Below, one piece after another: positions 17,743 through 25,212 of a stretch of 64,000 bases of DNA. The notes below the pieces were generated by a model. The model had not been told where the DNA came from. It saw only the letters and a list, made by a program, of their open reading frames with translations, and searched no databases. Position numbers and translations under genes: made by a program. The DNA is taken from the NCBI GenBank assembly GCA_964653485.1, contig CAZZFF010000001.1, forward strand, positions 1-64,000, given 5' to 3'. Every line of letters begins with the position of its first letter. Within the stretch, counting starts at the first letter, position 1. This DNA comes from CAVQND01 sp964653485 (GTDB lineage: Bacteria > Verrucomicrobiota > Verrucomicrobiia > Limisphaerales > UBA8199).

Positions 17743-17784
17743 CTAAAAAAAATCATCATGCGACCCAAGGCCGCATGATGATTT
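17743..17784 (-). terminator. rho-independent terminator of the Gln-rich secreted-protein gene
   Basis: On the minus strand a perfect 13-bp stem (17784-17772 with 17762-17750) around a 9-base loop is followed by a run of eight T. It lies 55 bases after the stop at 17840 and directly before the beta-barrel ATG at 17737. Confidence 0.88.
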
Positions 17785-17811
17785 ATAGGGGGCCGATTAA
17801 CCGTGTGTCAA
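17782..17811 (-). promoter_or_regulatory. sigma70-type promoter of the barrel-kinase operon
   Basis: Minus strand -35 TTGACA (17811-17806), 18-base spacer, -10 TATAAA (17787-17782). Transcription would start near 17775, inside the terminator hairpin, so only read-through RNA from upstream would contain the whole stem. Confidence 0.7.
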
Positions 17812-17839
17812 GCCATACTCGCCGGGCGGGAAAATGGGG

Positions 17840-18328
17840 TTATGAGCGCGGCCTGCCACCGTGGCCGGACGATACCGCGCCGCCTCCGGCGGCGCTGCCT
17901 GGGGCGAAGTTGCCGCCGAACTGCGACCGCATATCCAGGGCTTGCTCCCTGGCCTGGGCCTGTATGTCGCTCAACTGGGCCTTCAACTGGTCCCGCAGTT
18001 GCTCCAACTGCGCCAAGAGCTGCTGGCGTTGCTCGCCTTTTGAGGCCAGGAGCAGGTTCTGCTGCTGCTGGAACTGCTGCAGGAGCGAATGCACATCCTT
18101 GGGCAGTGTCGTCGGCAGCGCCTGGTTCGGCCGGATTACGGACTTATCATTTTTGACCGTGGGTGAGGGCGCCGCCTTGGTCGAGGCCGCGCGATTCGTT
18201 CCTCCGTGCAGCAGCCTGGTCCAAACGGCGGGCGTGTTCGTCAAGACCGGTTGAGCGCACACCTGGGACGGCATCTGAGGAAGCATAAGCCCCAACAAAG
18301 AGAAGCAAATGGTTGCGATTTTCTTCAT
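17840..18328 (-). CDS. secreted Gln-rich coiled-coil protein
   Basis: 162 residues from ATG at 18328 (MKKIATICFSLLGLMLPQMPSQVCA, a clear signal peptide); the longer frame adds 54 unlikely residues. The middle is a Gln/Leu heptad region (LLQQFQQQQNLLLASKGEQRQQLLAQLEQL) likely to form a coiled coil, and the tail is Gly/Ser-rich. The family is not recognised. A sigma54-type promoter lies 75 bases upstream, with two activator-site palindromes further up next to the sigma54 activator gene, so this gene is the best candidate target of that regulator. A strong terminator follows. Confidence 0.7.
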   Translation of the reverse strand: MKKIATICFSLLGLMLPQMPSQVCAQPVLTNTPAVWTRLLHGGTNRAASTKAAPSPTVKNDKSVIRPNQALPTTLPKDVHSLLQQFQQQQNLLLASKGEQRQQLLAQLEQLRDQLKAQLSDIQAQAREQALDMRSQFGGNFAPGSAAGGGAVSSGHGGRPRS

Positions 18329-18401
18329 GACCGTCTCGAGTGATTCTTTAATCCGCTTTTGGTGCCGGCTGTGCTTGCCCGTCGCCATGAGGCATTGGGA
18401 A

Positions 18402-18416
18402 GCACGCAAAGTGCCA
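18402..18416 (-). promoter_or_regulatory. sigma54 (-24/-12) promoter
   Basis: Minus-strand TGGCACTTTGCGTGC has the -24 TGGCAC and the -12 GC at exactly the sigma54 spacing. It lies about 75 bases upstream of the Gln-rich secreted-protein ATG and about 145 bases from the sigma54 activator gene end. Confidence 0.8.
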
Positions 18417-18501
18417 ACTTTGACAATAACTACACAAAACGCTTGTTTCCAATGTCTTACGATTTGCCTCGACAATAGCACCCCAGGCATTCAGTAGCAA
18501 G

Positions 18502-18541
18502 TTGGGAATTAATCCCCTATCCGATTGGGAACCATTCCCAA
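18502..18541. promoter_or_regulatory. tandem upstream activator sites
   Basis: TTGGGAACCATTCCCAA (18525-18541) is a perfect 7-bp inverted repeat with a 3-base centre. A second, imperfect copy (TTGGGAATTAATCCCC) lies at 18502-18517, its centre 23 bases away, about two helical turns. They sit 90-120 bases upstream of the sigma54 promoter, the usual distance for NtrC-family binding. Confidence 0.7.
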
Positions 18542-18560
18542 GCCGATGGGACCGGGTCTC

Positions 18561-19997
18561 TTATGCCGGCGAGTCGTTGAGATCCTCTCCAACGCCACGC
18601 TGCTTGAGCCTATAGCGTACGAAATCTCTGGGCATGCCTAGCAACCGGGCGGCGGCCGAGATGTTGCCCTGGGCTTGCGTCATGGCCAGGTCAACCAGGC
18701 AGTCAATGGCGGCGTTCAAGGAAAAGCCCTGCTCCGGCAAGCGGAACGAGGGGTTCAGCCATTGCGGGCTGTCGGCCGCCGGTTGGCTCAGCGGGCTTGC
18801 CCCAAGGTGGAGGAATTCGAGTTGGGGCTTGTCCTCGAAAACGATCGCCCGCTCCAACTCGTGGGCAAGCTCCCGCACGTTCCCCGGCCAGGGATACTTC
18901 ATTATGCGCTCCTTTGCCGCGCCGGAGATTGGCCTGGCATCCTGACAATGCTTCTGGCAGAGGCGTCGCCCCAGGACTTCGGCCAATTTCACAATGTCCG
19001 CCCCTCGTTCCCTCAACGGAGGCAAGAACACCCGGAAAAGGTCCAACCGCTGGAACAGGTCTTCGCGAAACCGGCCCTGGGCGACCCACTGTTTGAGGTC
19101 GCGCCCGGTGGCGGCAATCAGGCGCACGTCCACCGCCATCGTCCGGGTCGCGCCCACGCGGCGGATTTTGCGGTCCTCGATCGCGGTCAGGACTTTGGCC
19201 TGTATCGGCAGAGAAAGGCTCGGCAATTCATCCAGGAAGAGCGTGCCGCCGCTAGCCGCTTCAAAAAGGCCCATGCGCGCGCGCCTGGCATCGGTAAAAG
19301 CGCCGGCCTCATGGCCGAACAGTTCGGATTCCGCCAGGGTTTCCGGCAGGGCGGAGCAGTTGACTTCGACCAGTTCCCTGTTGCAACGGGGACCATGTCT
19401 GTGGAGCCAGCGGGCGATGGCCGTCTTGCCGACGCCGGTCTCGCCTTGGATGAGTATCGGAGCGAGGCTGCCGCCGGTCCGCTCATCCGCCGCCAGAATC
19501 CGTTTCAGTTGGTTCTCCAGCGGGCCCAGGGACGGGCTGAAGAAAAAATCATCCGAGTCTTGGCCTGTCTGGCGGTGTTTCTCGACGCGCGCGGATTGGC
19601 GCGCCGCGCGGGTGCGCTCGATGACCAGGGCCAACTGGTCCGCATCGAAGGGCTTGAGCAGGTAATCCAGCGCGCCGAGGCGCATGGCCTCGACCGCCCC
19701 GCCCACCCCGCCGTGCGCGGTGAGCACCACCACGGCGGTATCGGGTGAGAAGGCCTTCTCTTTGAGCAGGTCCGTGCCCAGGCCATCGGGCAGGTTCACG
19801 TCCAGCAAGGCAAAATCGAAGCCCCCGGCGGCCAGGAGTTTGCGGGCCGTCCGCAAGTCTTCGGCCGCCGCCACTTCGCCGCCCAGCCTCTCCAACTGAG
19901 CCGCCAACCGCCTGCGCAGCATCGCCTCATCTTCCACCAGCAGGACCTTTAAACCCGATAGATCACAGCTTGACATGCTGCCGTTTACATTAGCCAC
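18561..19997 (-). CDS. NtrC-family sigma54-dependent response regulator
   Basis: 478 residues. Receiver domain 14-130 with phospho-acceptor Asp66 (LLDVNLP) and the Lys of LLKPF; AAA+ domain with Walker A GETGVGKT (185-192), GAFTDA (232-237) in place of the usual GAFTGA loop, Walker B GGTLFLDE, and arginine-rich sensor regions; C-terminal Fis-type helix-turn-helix GNISAAARLLGMPRDFVRYRL. The protein should activate sigma54 promoters after phosphorylation, probably by the kinase at 15124-16572. Palindromic sites just past its stop and the sigma54 promoter beyond them point to the secreted-protein gene as a target. The variant loop still keeps the key Phe-Thr. Confidence 0.93.
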   Translation of the reverse strand: MANVNGSMSSCDLSGLKVLLVEDEAMLRRRLAAQLERLGGEVAAAEDLRTARKLLAAGGFDFALLDVNLPDGLGTDLLKEKAFSPDTAVVVLTAHGGVGGAVEAMRLGALDYLLKPFDADQLALVIERTRAARQSARVEKHRQTGQDSDDFFFSPSLGPLENQLKRILAADERTGGSLAPILIQGETGVGKTAIARWLHRHGPRCNRELVEVNCSALPETLAESELFGHEAGAFTDARRARMGLFEAASGGTLFLDELPSLSLPIQAKVLTAIEDRKIRRVGATRTMAVDVRLIAATGRDLKQWVAQGRFREDLFQRLDLFRVFLPPLRERGADIVKLAEVLGRRLCQKHCQDARPISGAAKERIMKYPWPGNVRELAHELERAIVFEDKPQLEFLHLGASPLSQPAADSPQWLNPSFRLPEQGFSLNAAIDCLVDLAMTQAQGNISAAARLLGMPRDFVRYRLKQRGVGEDLNDSPA

Positions 19998-20122
19998 GAC
20001 AGACGCCGCTCACAAGCATTTACCGGCCTGTCCGGAAGAACCTCTGTGCTGGCCGGCATGACTTTAGTTGCGTCCGTCCTGCTCGCCGTATATCCTGGAA
20101 CCTTCTGTGAGACAGTAACAAT

Positions 20123-21136
20123 ATGAATCGCAATCCGCATGTGGCTGTCGTCGGTGCAACTGGCGCCGTCGGCATCGAGATGATTAAAACCCTGGAGAAG
20201 CGGGATTTCCCTGTGGGGAAACTGACGCTGCTCGCATCGGCCCGCTCGGTGGGCAAGCGCCTGACGTTCCGGGACGAGGCGATTGCGGTCAAGGAACTGG
20301 GCAAGGATTCATTCGAGGGCGTCGAGTTGGCGCTCTTCAGCGCGGGCGGCCCCATTTCCCGTGAATATGCCCCGCTGGCCACGCGCGCCGGTTGCGTGGT
20401 CGTGGACAATTCCAGCGCCTTCCGCATGGACAACCAGGTTCCGCTGGTGGTGCCAGAAATCAACGCCAGCGACGTCAAGAACCATCACGGCATCATCGCC
20501 AACCCCAATTGCACCACCGCCGTCACGCTCATGGCGCTTTACCCGCTGCACCACGCCTTCGGATGCCGGCGGATTTTTGCCTCCAGTTACCAGGCCGTCT
20601 CCGGCACCGGCGCCAAGGCCATCGCCGAACTCGAACGTCAGGTCGCTCAAGCCGTCAAAGGCGAACCTGTGACCCACGCAGTCTATCCCCACCAGATCGC
20701 CTTCAACGTCCTGCCGCACGTCGACGCCTTTCTCCCTTCGGGGTACACGAAGGAAGAGATGAAAATGGAGAACGAAGGCCGAAAGATCATGCACCATCCC
20801 ACCTTCCGGGCCAGTGTCACATGCGTGCGCGTGCCGGTATATCGGGCCCATTCCGTGGCGGTCAGCGCCGAGTTTGACAAGCCGGTCACCGTCCAAGCCG
20901 CCCTGGAGGTGCTTCGTCAAGCCCCCGGCCTGGACGTCATCGACAATCCGGCCAAGTGCGAATACCCGCTCCCGCTCTACCAGGCGGAAAAGGACAATTG
21001 CGCCGTCGGCCGCGTCCGCAAGGACTGTGCGATGGACAACGGCCTGTGCTTCTGGGTTTCCGGCGATCAACTCCTCAAGGGCGCCGCCCTTAATGCCGTC
21101 CAGATAGCCGAGGTATTGCTCTCAGGCGGAGCGTAG
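20123..21136 (+). CDS. asd: aspartate-semialdehyde dehydrogenase
   Basis: 337 residues, normal length. NADP-binding GATGAVGIEM (11-20), catalytic Cys130 in ANPNCTTA, the SGTGAKAI region, and the active-site His of YRAHSVAV are present. Asd reduces aspartyl phosphate to the semialdehyde, the branch point to lysine/diaminopimelate, threonine and methionine. It starts divergently from the sigma54 regulator, 125 bases away, and is followed convergently by the PBP4-type gene; both serve the cell wall through diaminopimelate and peptidoglycan, but they are not in one transcript. Confidence 0.98.
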   Translation: MNRNPHVAVVGATGAVGIEMIKTLEKRDFPVGKLTLLASARSVGKRLTFRDEAIAVKELGKDSFEGVELALFSAGGPISREYAPLATRAGCVVVDNSSAFRMDNQVPLVVPEINASDVKNHHGIIANPNCTTAVTLMALYPLHHAFGCRRIFASSYQAVSGTGAKAIAELERQVAQAVKGEPVTHAVYPHQIAFNVLPHVDAFLPSGYTKEEMKMENEGRKIMHHPTFRASVTCVRVPVYRAHSVAVSAEFDKPVTVQAALEVLRQAPGLDVIDNPAKCEYPLPLYQAEKDNCAVGRVRKDCAMDNGLCFWVSGDQLLKGAALNAVQIAEVLLSGGA

Positions 21137-21188
21137 AGCGTTTGGAGCGTGGAGCGTGAGGCATCGTAACGCCGGTCGCGCTCCGATG

Positions 21189-22724
21189 CTACTCCGACTT
21201 GGCGGCCAGGCCGGCCAGCATCACGGCGATTGAATCCACCTCGGCGCGAGCGGAGTGCGCCGGTTCGGTATTGTGATAGCGGTTAAGCATGATGCAGAAG
21301 GCCAGGCGCTCCCCTGCGGCACTCGTGGCATAACCTGAGAGGGAACTGGCCCAGCGCAACGAACCGCTCTTGGCGCGCACATTCCCGGCGGCCGCCGTGT
21401 TTTTCATCCGGCTCTTCAGCGTGCCATCGACCCCTGCGATGGGCAGGGCCTCGATGAAGATTTCTCCGCAACGATGCCGGCTCATGAAGCCGAGCAAAGC
21501 GACGGTGGCATTGGGGGTTGTGAGGTCTTCCCGTGACAGCCCCGAGCCTTCATCGAAGAAAACGTCGCCTCTCTTGATGCCGGCCAAGGCCAGGAACTGA
21601 TCGAGTTGGCGCACGCCGAGTTCCTCGGAGGTGCGGCCGGGGGGCGTGTCTGTGGCGCGCGCTTTCTCACCCAAATGGGCCAGGAGAAGATCGGCGTACA
21701 GGTTCTGCGAGGGTTTCTGCACTTCGCGCGCCAGGTCCCTCATTGGGAGCGATTCGGACGCCCCGAGTTCGATCATCCTGCTCCAATCCGGCGGGTCCGC
21801 TTGCCGATCCAGCCAGTTCAAGGACCGGACACGCCCGCTGACAGTGATGCCGTGGGCGGCCAACGCGTCTCTGAAGAGGACGACAAAGAGGCCCGCCGGG
21901 TTATGCAATGTCACTTCCTCCCGCAGGATGGAGTCCTCGAGCGGCGCCTGGCCCAGGGCATAGACCACGTTTTCGTTGGGCAGCCGATAGAAGTTCACTG
22001 TGCGGCGCCCGCCCTTGGGGACCGTTTCGGTGCGGTTGCTCAGAGCCAGATACCCTGTCGCGGGCAGGAGCGTGACCGCGCAAGGCGCCCCCACACGCTC
22101 CCCCGGCCTGACAACCGCCTCGATGGTGTTGTTGTTGATTGTCAGCGCTGAGACCTCCGCTCCGTAGTCGTGCTCCTGGTCTTCCCACGCCCACCCGGAC
22201 CCGAATTCCGGGCCGCGAAAGAAGCTGGCGTCCCCGATCAGGTCGCCCGCGACGCGCTTGACCCCGGCCTTGGCGAGGGCCGCGGCCAGCGGTTCCAGGG
22301 CCATGCGGATGTCTCCGCCGTGCAGGCGCGCGTTGATGGTGGGGTCGCCCCGGCCATACACGATGAGGTCCCCCTGGAGTGTCCCGGCGGGGTCGGGCCG
22401 GGTCCCGGCATACAGCGAAGTCCGGATGCGATAATCGGGGCCAAGCCGGTCCAGGGCGAGCCCCACGGTATAGAGCTTGGCGTTGGAGGCTGGACAGAAC
22501 AGCTTGGCGGCATTGCGTTCGAAGAGGGTCTTGCCCGTCTCCAGCGAAACAACTTTCACGCCCCACAGCGCCGCCTCGAATCTAGGCTGGGAAAGCAGAC
22601 CCGTCAGCCGCTCCTGCAACTCGGCCACCGTGGCAGGGCCCTTCTCTTGCTGTCCAAAGGCCGGGCCGAGCGCCAGGCTGACCAGGAGGACCTGCAGAAA
22701 GGGCAACGTTCGGTTCATTTTCAT
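21189..22724 (-). CDS. dacB: D-Ala-D-Ala carboxypeptidase/endopeptidase (PBP4, S13 family)
   Basis: 511 residues with a signal peptide (LPFLQVLLVSLALGPAFG). All three penicillin-binding motifs are visible: S-x-x-K as SNAK at 80-83, S-x-N as PSQNLYADLL, and KSG as RAKSGSLRWASSLSGYA. Between motifs 1 and 2 lies the roughly 200-residue insert of the S13 family. The enzyme trims stem peptides or cuts cross-links of peptidoglycan in the periplasm. KSG replaces the commoner KTG, which is accepted in this family. It is transcribed alone, divergently from ilvN. Confidence 0.95.
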   Translation of the reverse strand: MKMNRTLPFLQVLLVSLALGPAFGQQEKGPATVAELQERLTGLLSQPRFEAALWGVKVVSLETGKTLFERNAAKLFCPASNAKLYTVGLALDRLGPDYRIRTSLYAGTRPDPAGTLQGDLIVYGRGDPTINARLHGGDIRMALEPLAAALAKAGVKRVAGDLIGDASFFRGPEFGSGWAWEDQEHDYGAEVSALTINNNTIEAVVRPGERVGAPCAVTLLPATGYLALSNRTETVPKGGRRTVNFYRLPNENVVYALGQAPLEDSILREEVTLHNPAGLFVVLFRDALAAHGITVSGRVRSLNWLDRQADPPDWSRMIELGASESLPMRDLAREVQKPSQNLYADLLLAHLGEKARATDTPPGRTSEELGVRQLDQFLALAGIKRGDVFFDEGSGLSREDLTTPNATVALLGFMSRHRCGEIFIEALPIAGVDGTLKSRMKNTAAAGNVRAKSGSLRWASSLSGYATSAAGERLAFCIMLNRYHNTEPAHSARAEVDSIAVMLAGLAAKSE

Positions 22725-22814
22725 GGTGTCTTGAGTATGATTGTAAATTGAAAATTGAAAATCGGTAAATGGTGATTCGCAGGCATTTCCAAGCCTCGGA
22801 TGGTTTTTTGGCTG

Positions 22815-22843
22815 TTGACCCGCCTGGGGTGAGTTGTTAGCTT
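22815..22843 (+). promoter_or_regulatory. ilvNC promoter with hairpin at transcript start
   Basis: TTGACC (22815-22820), 17-base spacer, TAGCTT (22838-22843). Transcription would start near 22850, inside CCCCGT-TATGTT-ACGGGG (22849-22866), a hairpin ending four bases before the ilvN ATG. No separate leader peptide is visible. Confidence 0.55.
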
Positions 22844-22870
22844 TTGCCCCCCGTTATGTTACGGGGCATT

Positions 22871-23344
22871 ATGCGACACACCATTTCGGTCCTGGTCGAG
22901 AACAAGTTCGGCGTGCTGACGCGCGTGGCCGGGCTGTTCAGCGGCCGCGGCTACAACATCGACACGCTGAACGTGGCGCCGACGGCAGACCCGACTGCCT
23001 CGCGGATGACCATCGTGACGCGGGGCGATGACGCCACGGTGGACCAGATCGTCAAGCAACTCAACAAGCTTGCCGACATCATGAAGGTGCAGGACTTCCG
23101 GGAAGGCGAGTACGTGGACCGGGAGTTGGTCCTGGTAAAAGTGGCGGTGGATTCCAAGACCCGCGCCGAGGTGATGCAGGTGACCGACATTTTCCGCGCC
23201 AAGATCGTCGATGTGCAGTCCAAGAGCCTCACTATCGAGGTCACTGGAGACGAGGGCAAAGTCGAGAAGCTCATCAGTCTGATGAAGGTCTTCGGCATCA
23301 TCGAGTTGACACGCACCGGCAAGGTCGCCTTGGCGCGAAAGTAA
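22871..23344 (+). CDS. ilvN: acetolactate synthase small (regulatory) subunit
   Basis: 157 residues from ATG at 22871 (MRHTISVLVENKFGVLTRVAGLFSGRGYNIDTL), the exact family start; further-upstream in-frame starts add unrelated residues. N-terminal ACT domain with the valine-binding GLFSGRGYNIDTL, then a second ACT-like domain ending in the typical RTGKVALAR. It gives feedback control to the large subunit IlvB, which is not in this window; ilvN usually sits next to ilvB, so the catalytic subunit must be encoded elsewhere. It is followed after 26 bases by ilvC. Confidence 0.97.
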   Translation: MRHTISVLVENKFGVLTRVAGLFSGRGYNIDTLNVAPTADPTASRMTIVTRGDDATVDQIVKQLNKLADIMKVQDFREGEYVDRELVLVKVAVDSKTRAEVMQVTDIFRAKIVDVQSKSLTIEVTGDEGKVEKLISLMKVFGIIELTRTGKVALARK

Positions 23345-23370
23345 GCACAGTTCACAAAGAAAATAACTAT

Positions 23371-24471
23371 ATGGCAATCATTGATTTCGGAGGCACGAAG
23401 GAACAAGTCGTTACACGCAAAGAGTTTCCGATGGCCAAGGCGCGGAAGGTGCTCAAGAAGGAGACCATCGCCGTCATCGGCTACGGAGTGCAAGGACCGG
23501 CCCAGTCGCTCAACCTGCGCGACAACGGCTTCAACGTCATCATCGGTCAGGCCAGCGGCTTCCGGCGCGACTGGGACCGCGCGGTCAAAGACGGCTGGGT
23601 GCCCGGCAAGACCTTGTTCGAGATCGACGAGGCGGTGCGCCGCGGCACGATCATCCAGATGCTCGTGTCGGATGCGGCCCAGCGGGCCATTTGGCCGGTC
23701 GTCAAGAAGAACCTCAAGGCCGGCGACGCCCTGTACTTTTCGCACGGATTCTCGATCACGTATCAGAAGTACACGGGGGTGGTGCCGCCCGAGGACGTGG
23801 ATGTCATCATGGTGGCCCCCAAAGGCTCGGGCACGTCCGTGCGCCGCAATTTTCTTTCGGGCGCCGGCATCAATTCGAGTTTTGCCGTGGGTCAGGACGC
23901 CACCGGGCACGCCCAGGACCGCTGCCTGGCCATTGGCATTGGCATCGGCTCCGGGTACCTCTTTCCGACAACCTTCCAGCACGAGGTCTTCAGCGACCTG
24001 ACCGGCGAACGGGGCGTGCTTATGGGCGCCCTGGCGGGCATCATGGAGGCGCAATACGATGTCCTCCGCGCCCACGGCCACAGCCCCAGCGAGGCCTTCA
24101 ACGAAACCGTCGAGGAACTCACTCAGAGCCTCATCAGGCTGGTCGATGAAAACGGCATGGACTGGATGTACTCCAACTGCTCCGCCACCGCACAGCGCGG
24201 CGCCCTGGACTGGAAGCCGCGCTTCAAGAAGGCCGTCCTGCCCGTGTTCAAGGCACTCTATCAGCGTGTCAAGAGCGGCGAGGAATGTCAGCGTGTCCTG
24301 GCCGCGTGCGGCAAAGCCAACTACCAGGAGCAGTTGGGCAAAGAGCTGGCCGTGATCGGCAACTCCGAGATGTGGGTCGCGGGCAAAGCGGTTCGCTCGC
24401 TGCGTCCCAAGGAGTCCGCCCGCGCCATCGCCACGGGCACCAAAGGCGTCGCCGGCCGCTCCTCGAACTAG
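23371..24471 (+). CDS. ilvC: ketol-acid reductoisomerase
   Basis: 366 residues. NADPH-binding GYGVQGPAQSLNLRDNG, then ASGFRRDWDRAVKDGWVPGKTLFEI, the nucleotide-loop form seen in fungal-like class I enzymes; metal-binding acids lie in EVFSDLTGERG and NETVEELTQSL. It converts acetolactate to dihydroxyisovalerate (Mg, NADPH) in valine, leucine and isoleucine synthesis. Length exceeds the 330 residues of common bacterial enzymes, fitting the fungal-like branch. The last four bases overlap the convergent response-regulator gene. Confidence 0.97.
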   Translation: MAIIDFGGTKEQVVTRKEFPMAKARKVLKKETIAVIGYGVQGPAQSLNLRDNGFNVIIGQASGFRRDWDRAVKDGWVPGKTLFEIDEAVRRGTIIQMLVSDAAQRAIWPVVKKNLKAGDALYFSHGFSITYQKYTGVVPPEDVDVIMVAPKGSGTSVRRNFLSGAGINSSFAVGQDATGHAQDRCLAIGIGIGSGYLFPTTFQHEVFSDLTGERGVLMGALAGIMEAQYDVLRAHGHSPSEAFNETVEELTQSLIRLVDENGMDWMYSNCSATAQRGALDWKPRFKKAVLPVFKALYQRVKSGEECQRVLAACGKANYQEQLGKELAVIGNSEMWVAGKAVRSLRPKESARAIATGTKGVAGRSSN

Positions 24472-25169
24472 CCCTCGGCTGGATTTTTCGGGAGTTCCAG
24501 TTTATAGCCGATCCCGTGGACCGTGAGGAGCCAGCGGGGCGAATCGGGGTCCCGCTCGATTTTAGCCCGCAAACTGGCCAGGTGAGTGTCCACGGTCCGG
24601 GTGGTCGGGAAAGCGGTGTAACCCCAGACGGCATCGAGAAACCGCTCGCGGGAGACCGGTTCGCCCGGGGTTTCCGCCATCAGGCGGAGGATGGCAAATT
24701 CCTTGGCGGTGAGGTGAATGGGTTTGCCTGCCCGGAGCGCGGATTGGCGGGCGAGGTCGATTTGCACGTCGCCAAATGTGAGCTTTGCCGGGGACCGGGA
24801 GTGACGGCGCGCGCGCCGGAGCAGCGCCCGGGCCCGAGCCAGCAGTTCCTTCGTGCTGAACGGCTTGACCAGGTAATCGTCGGCGCCGGCGTCCAATCCT
24901 GATACGCGGTCTTCGACCTGGCCCTTGGCGGTCAGCATGAGGATGGGCACCGGCTTGGAGAGCCTGCGCAGCTCGGCGCACACCGCATAGCCGTCCAACC
25001 GGGGCATCATGATATCCAACAGAATCAGATCGGGCTTTTCCTCCAGCGCCCGCTTGAGCCCGCTCTCGCCGTCCGCCGCCGTGAGCACCCGATAGCCTTC
25101 GCCCGCCAGGACGTCCTCGAGAGCCACGCGCATCGGAAGCTCATCTTCGATCACCAGTACCCGTTCCAT
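24468..25169 (-). CDS. OmpR/PhoB-family response regulator
   Basis: 233 residues from ATG at 25169 (MERVLVIEDELPMRVAL); the longer frame start is not supported. Receiver domain with phospho-acceptor Asp in LILLDIMMPRLDGY and Lys in LVKPFSTKELLAR, then a winged-helix effector with EFAILRLMAETPGEPVSRERFLDAVWGY and TVDTHLASLRAKIERD. It follows the sensor kinase gene by 43 bases on the same strand, so the two form a two-component pair. The target genes are unknown. Confidence 0.95.
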   Translation of the reverse strand: MERVLVIEDELPMRVALEDVLAGEGYRVLTAADGESGLKRALEEKPDLILLDIMMPRLDGYAVCAELRRLSKPVPILMLTAKGQVEDRVSGLDAGADDYLVKPFSTKELLARARALLRRARRHSRSPAKLTFGDVQIDLARQSALRAGKPIHLTAKEFAILRLMAETPGEPVSRERFLDAVWGYTAFPTTRTVDTHLASLRAKIERDPDSPRWLLTVHGIGYKLELPKNPAEG

Positions 25170-25212
25170 AAAATCGTGCAAAAACAAATTCCCGGACCTG
25201 AATGCTCGGCCT

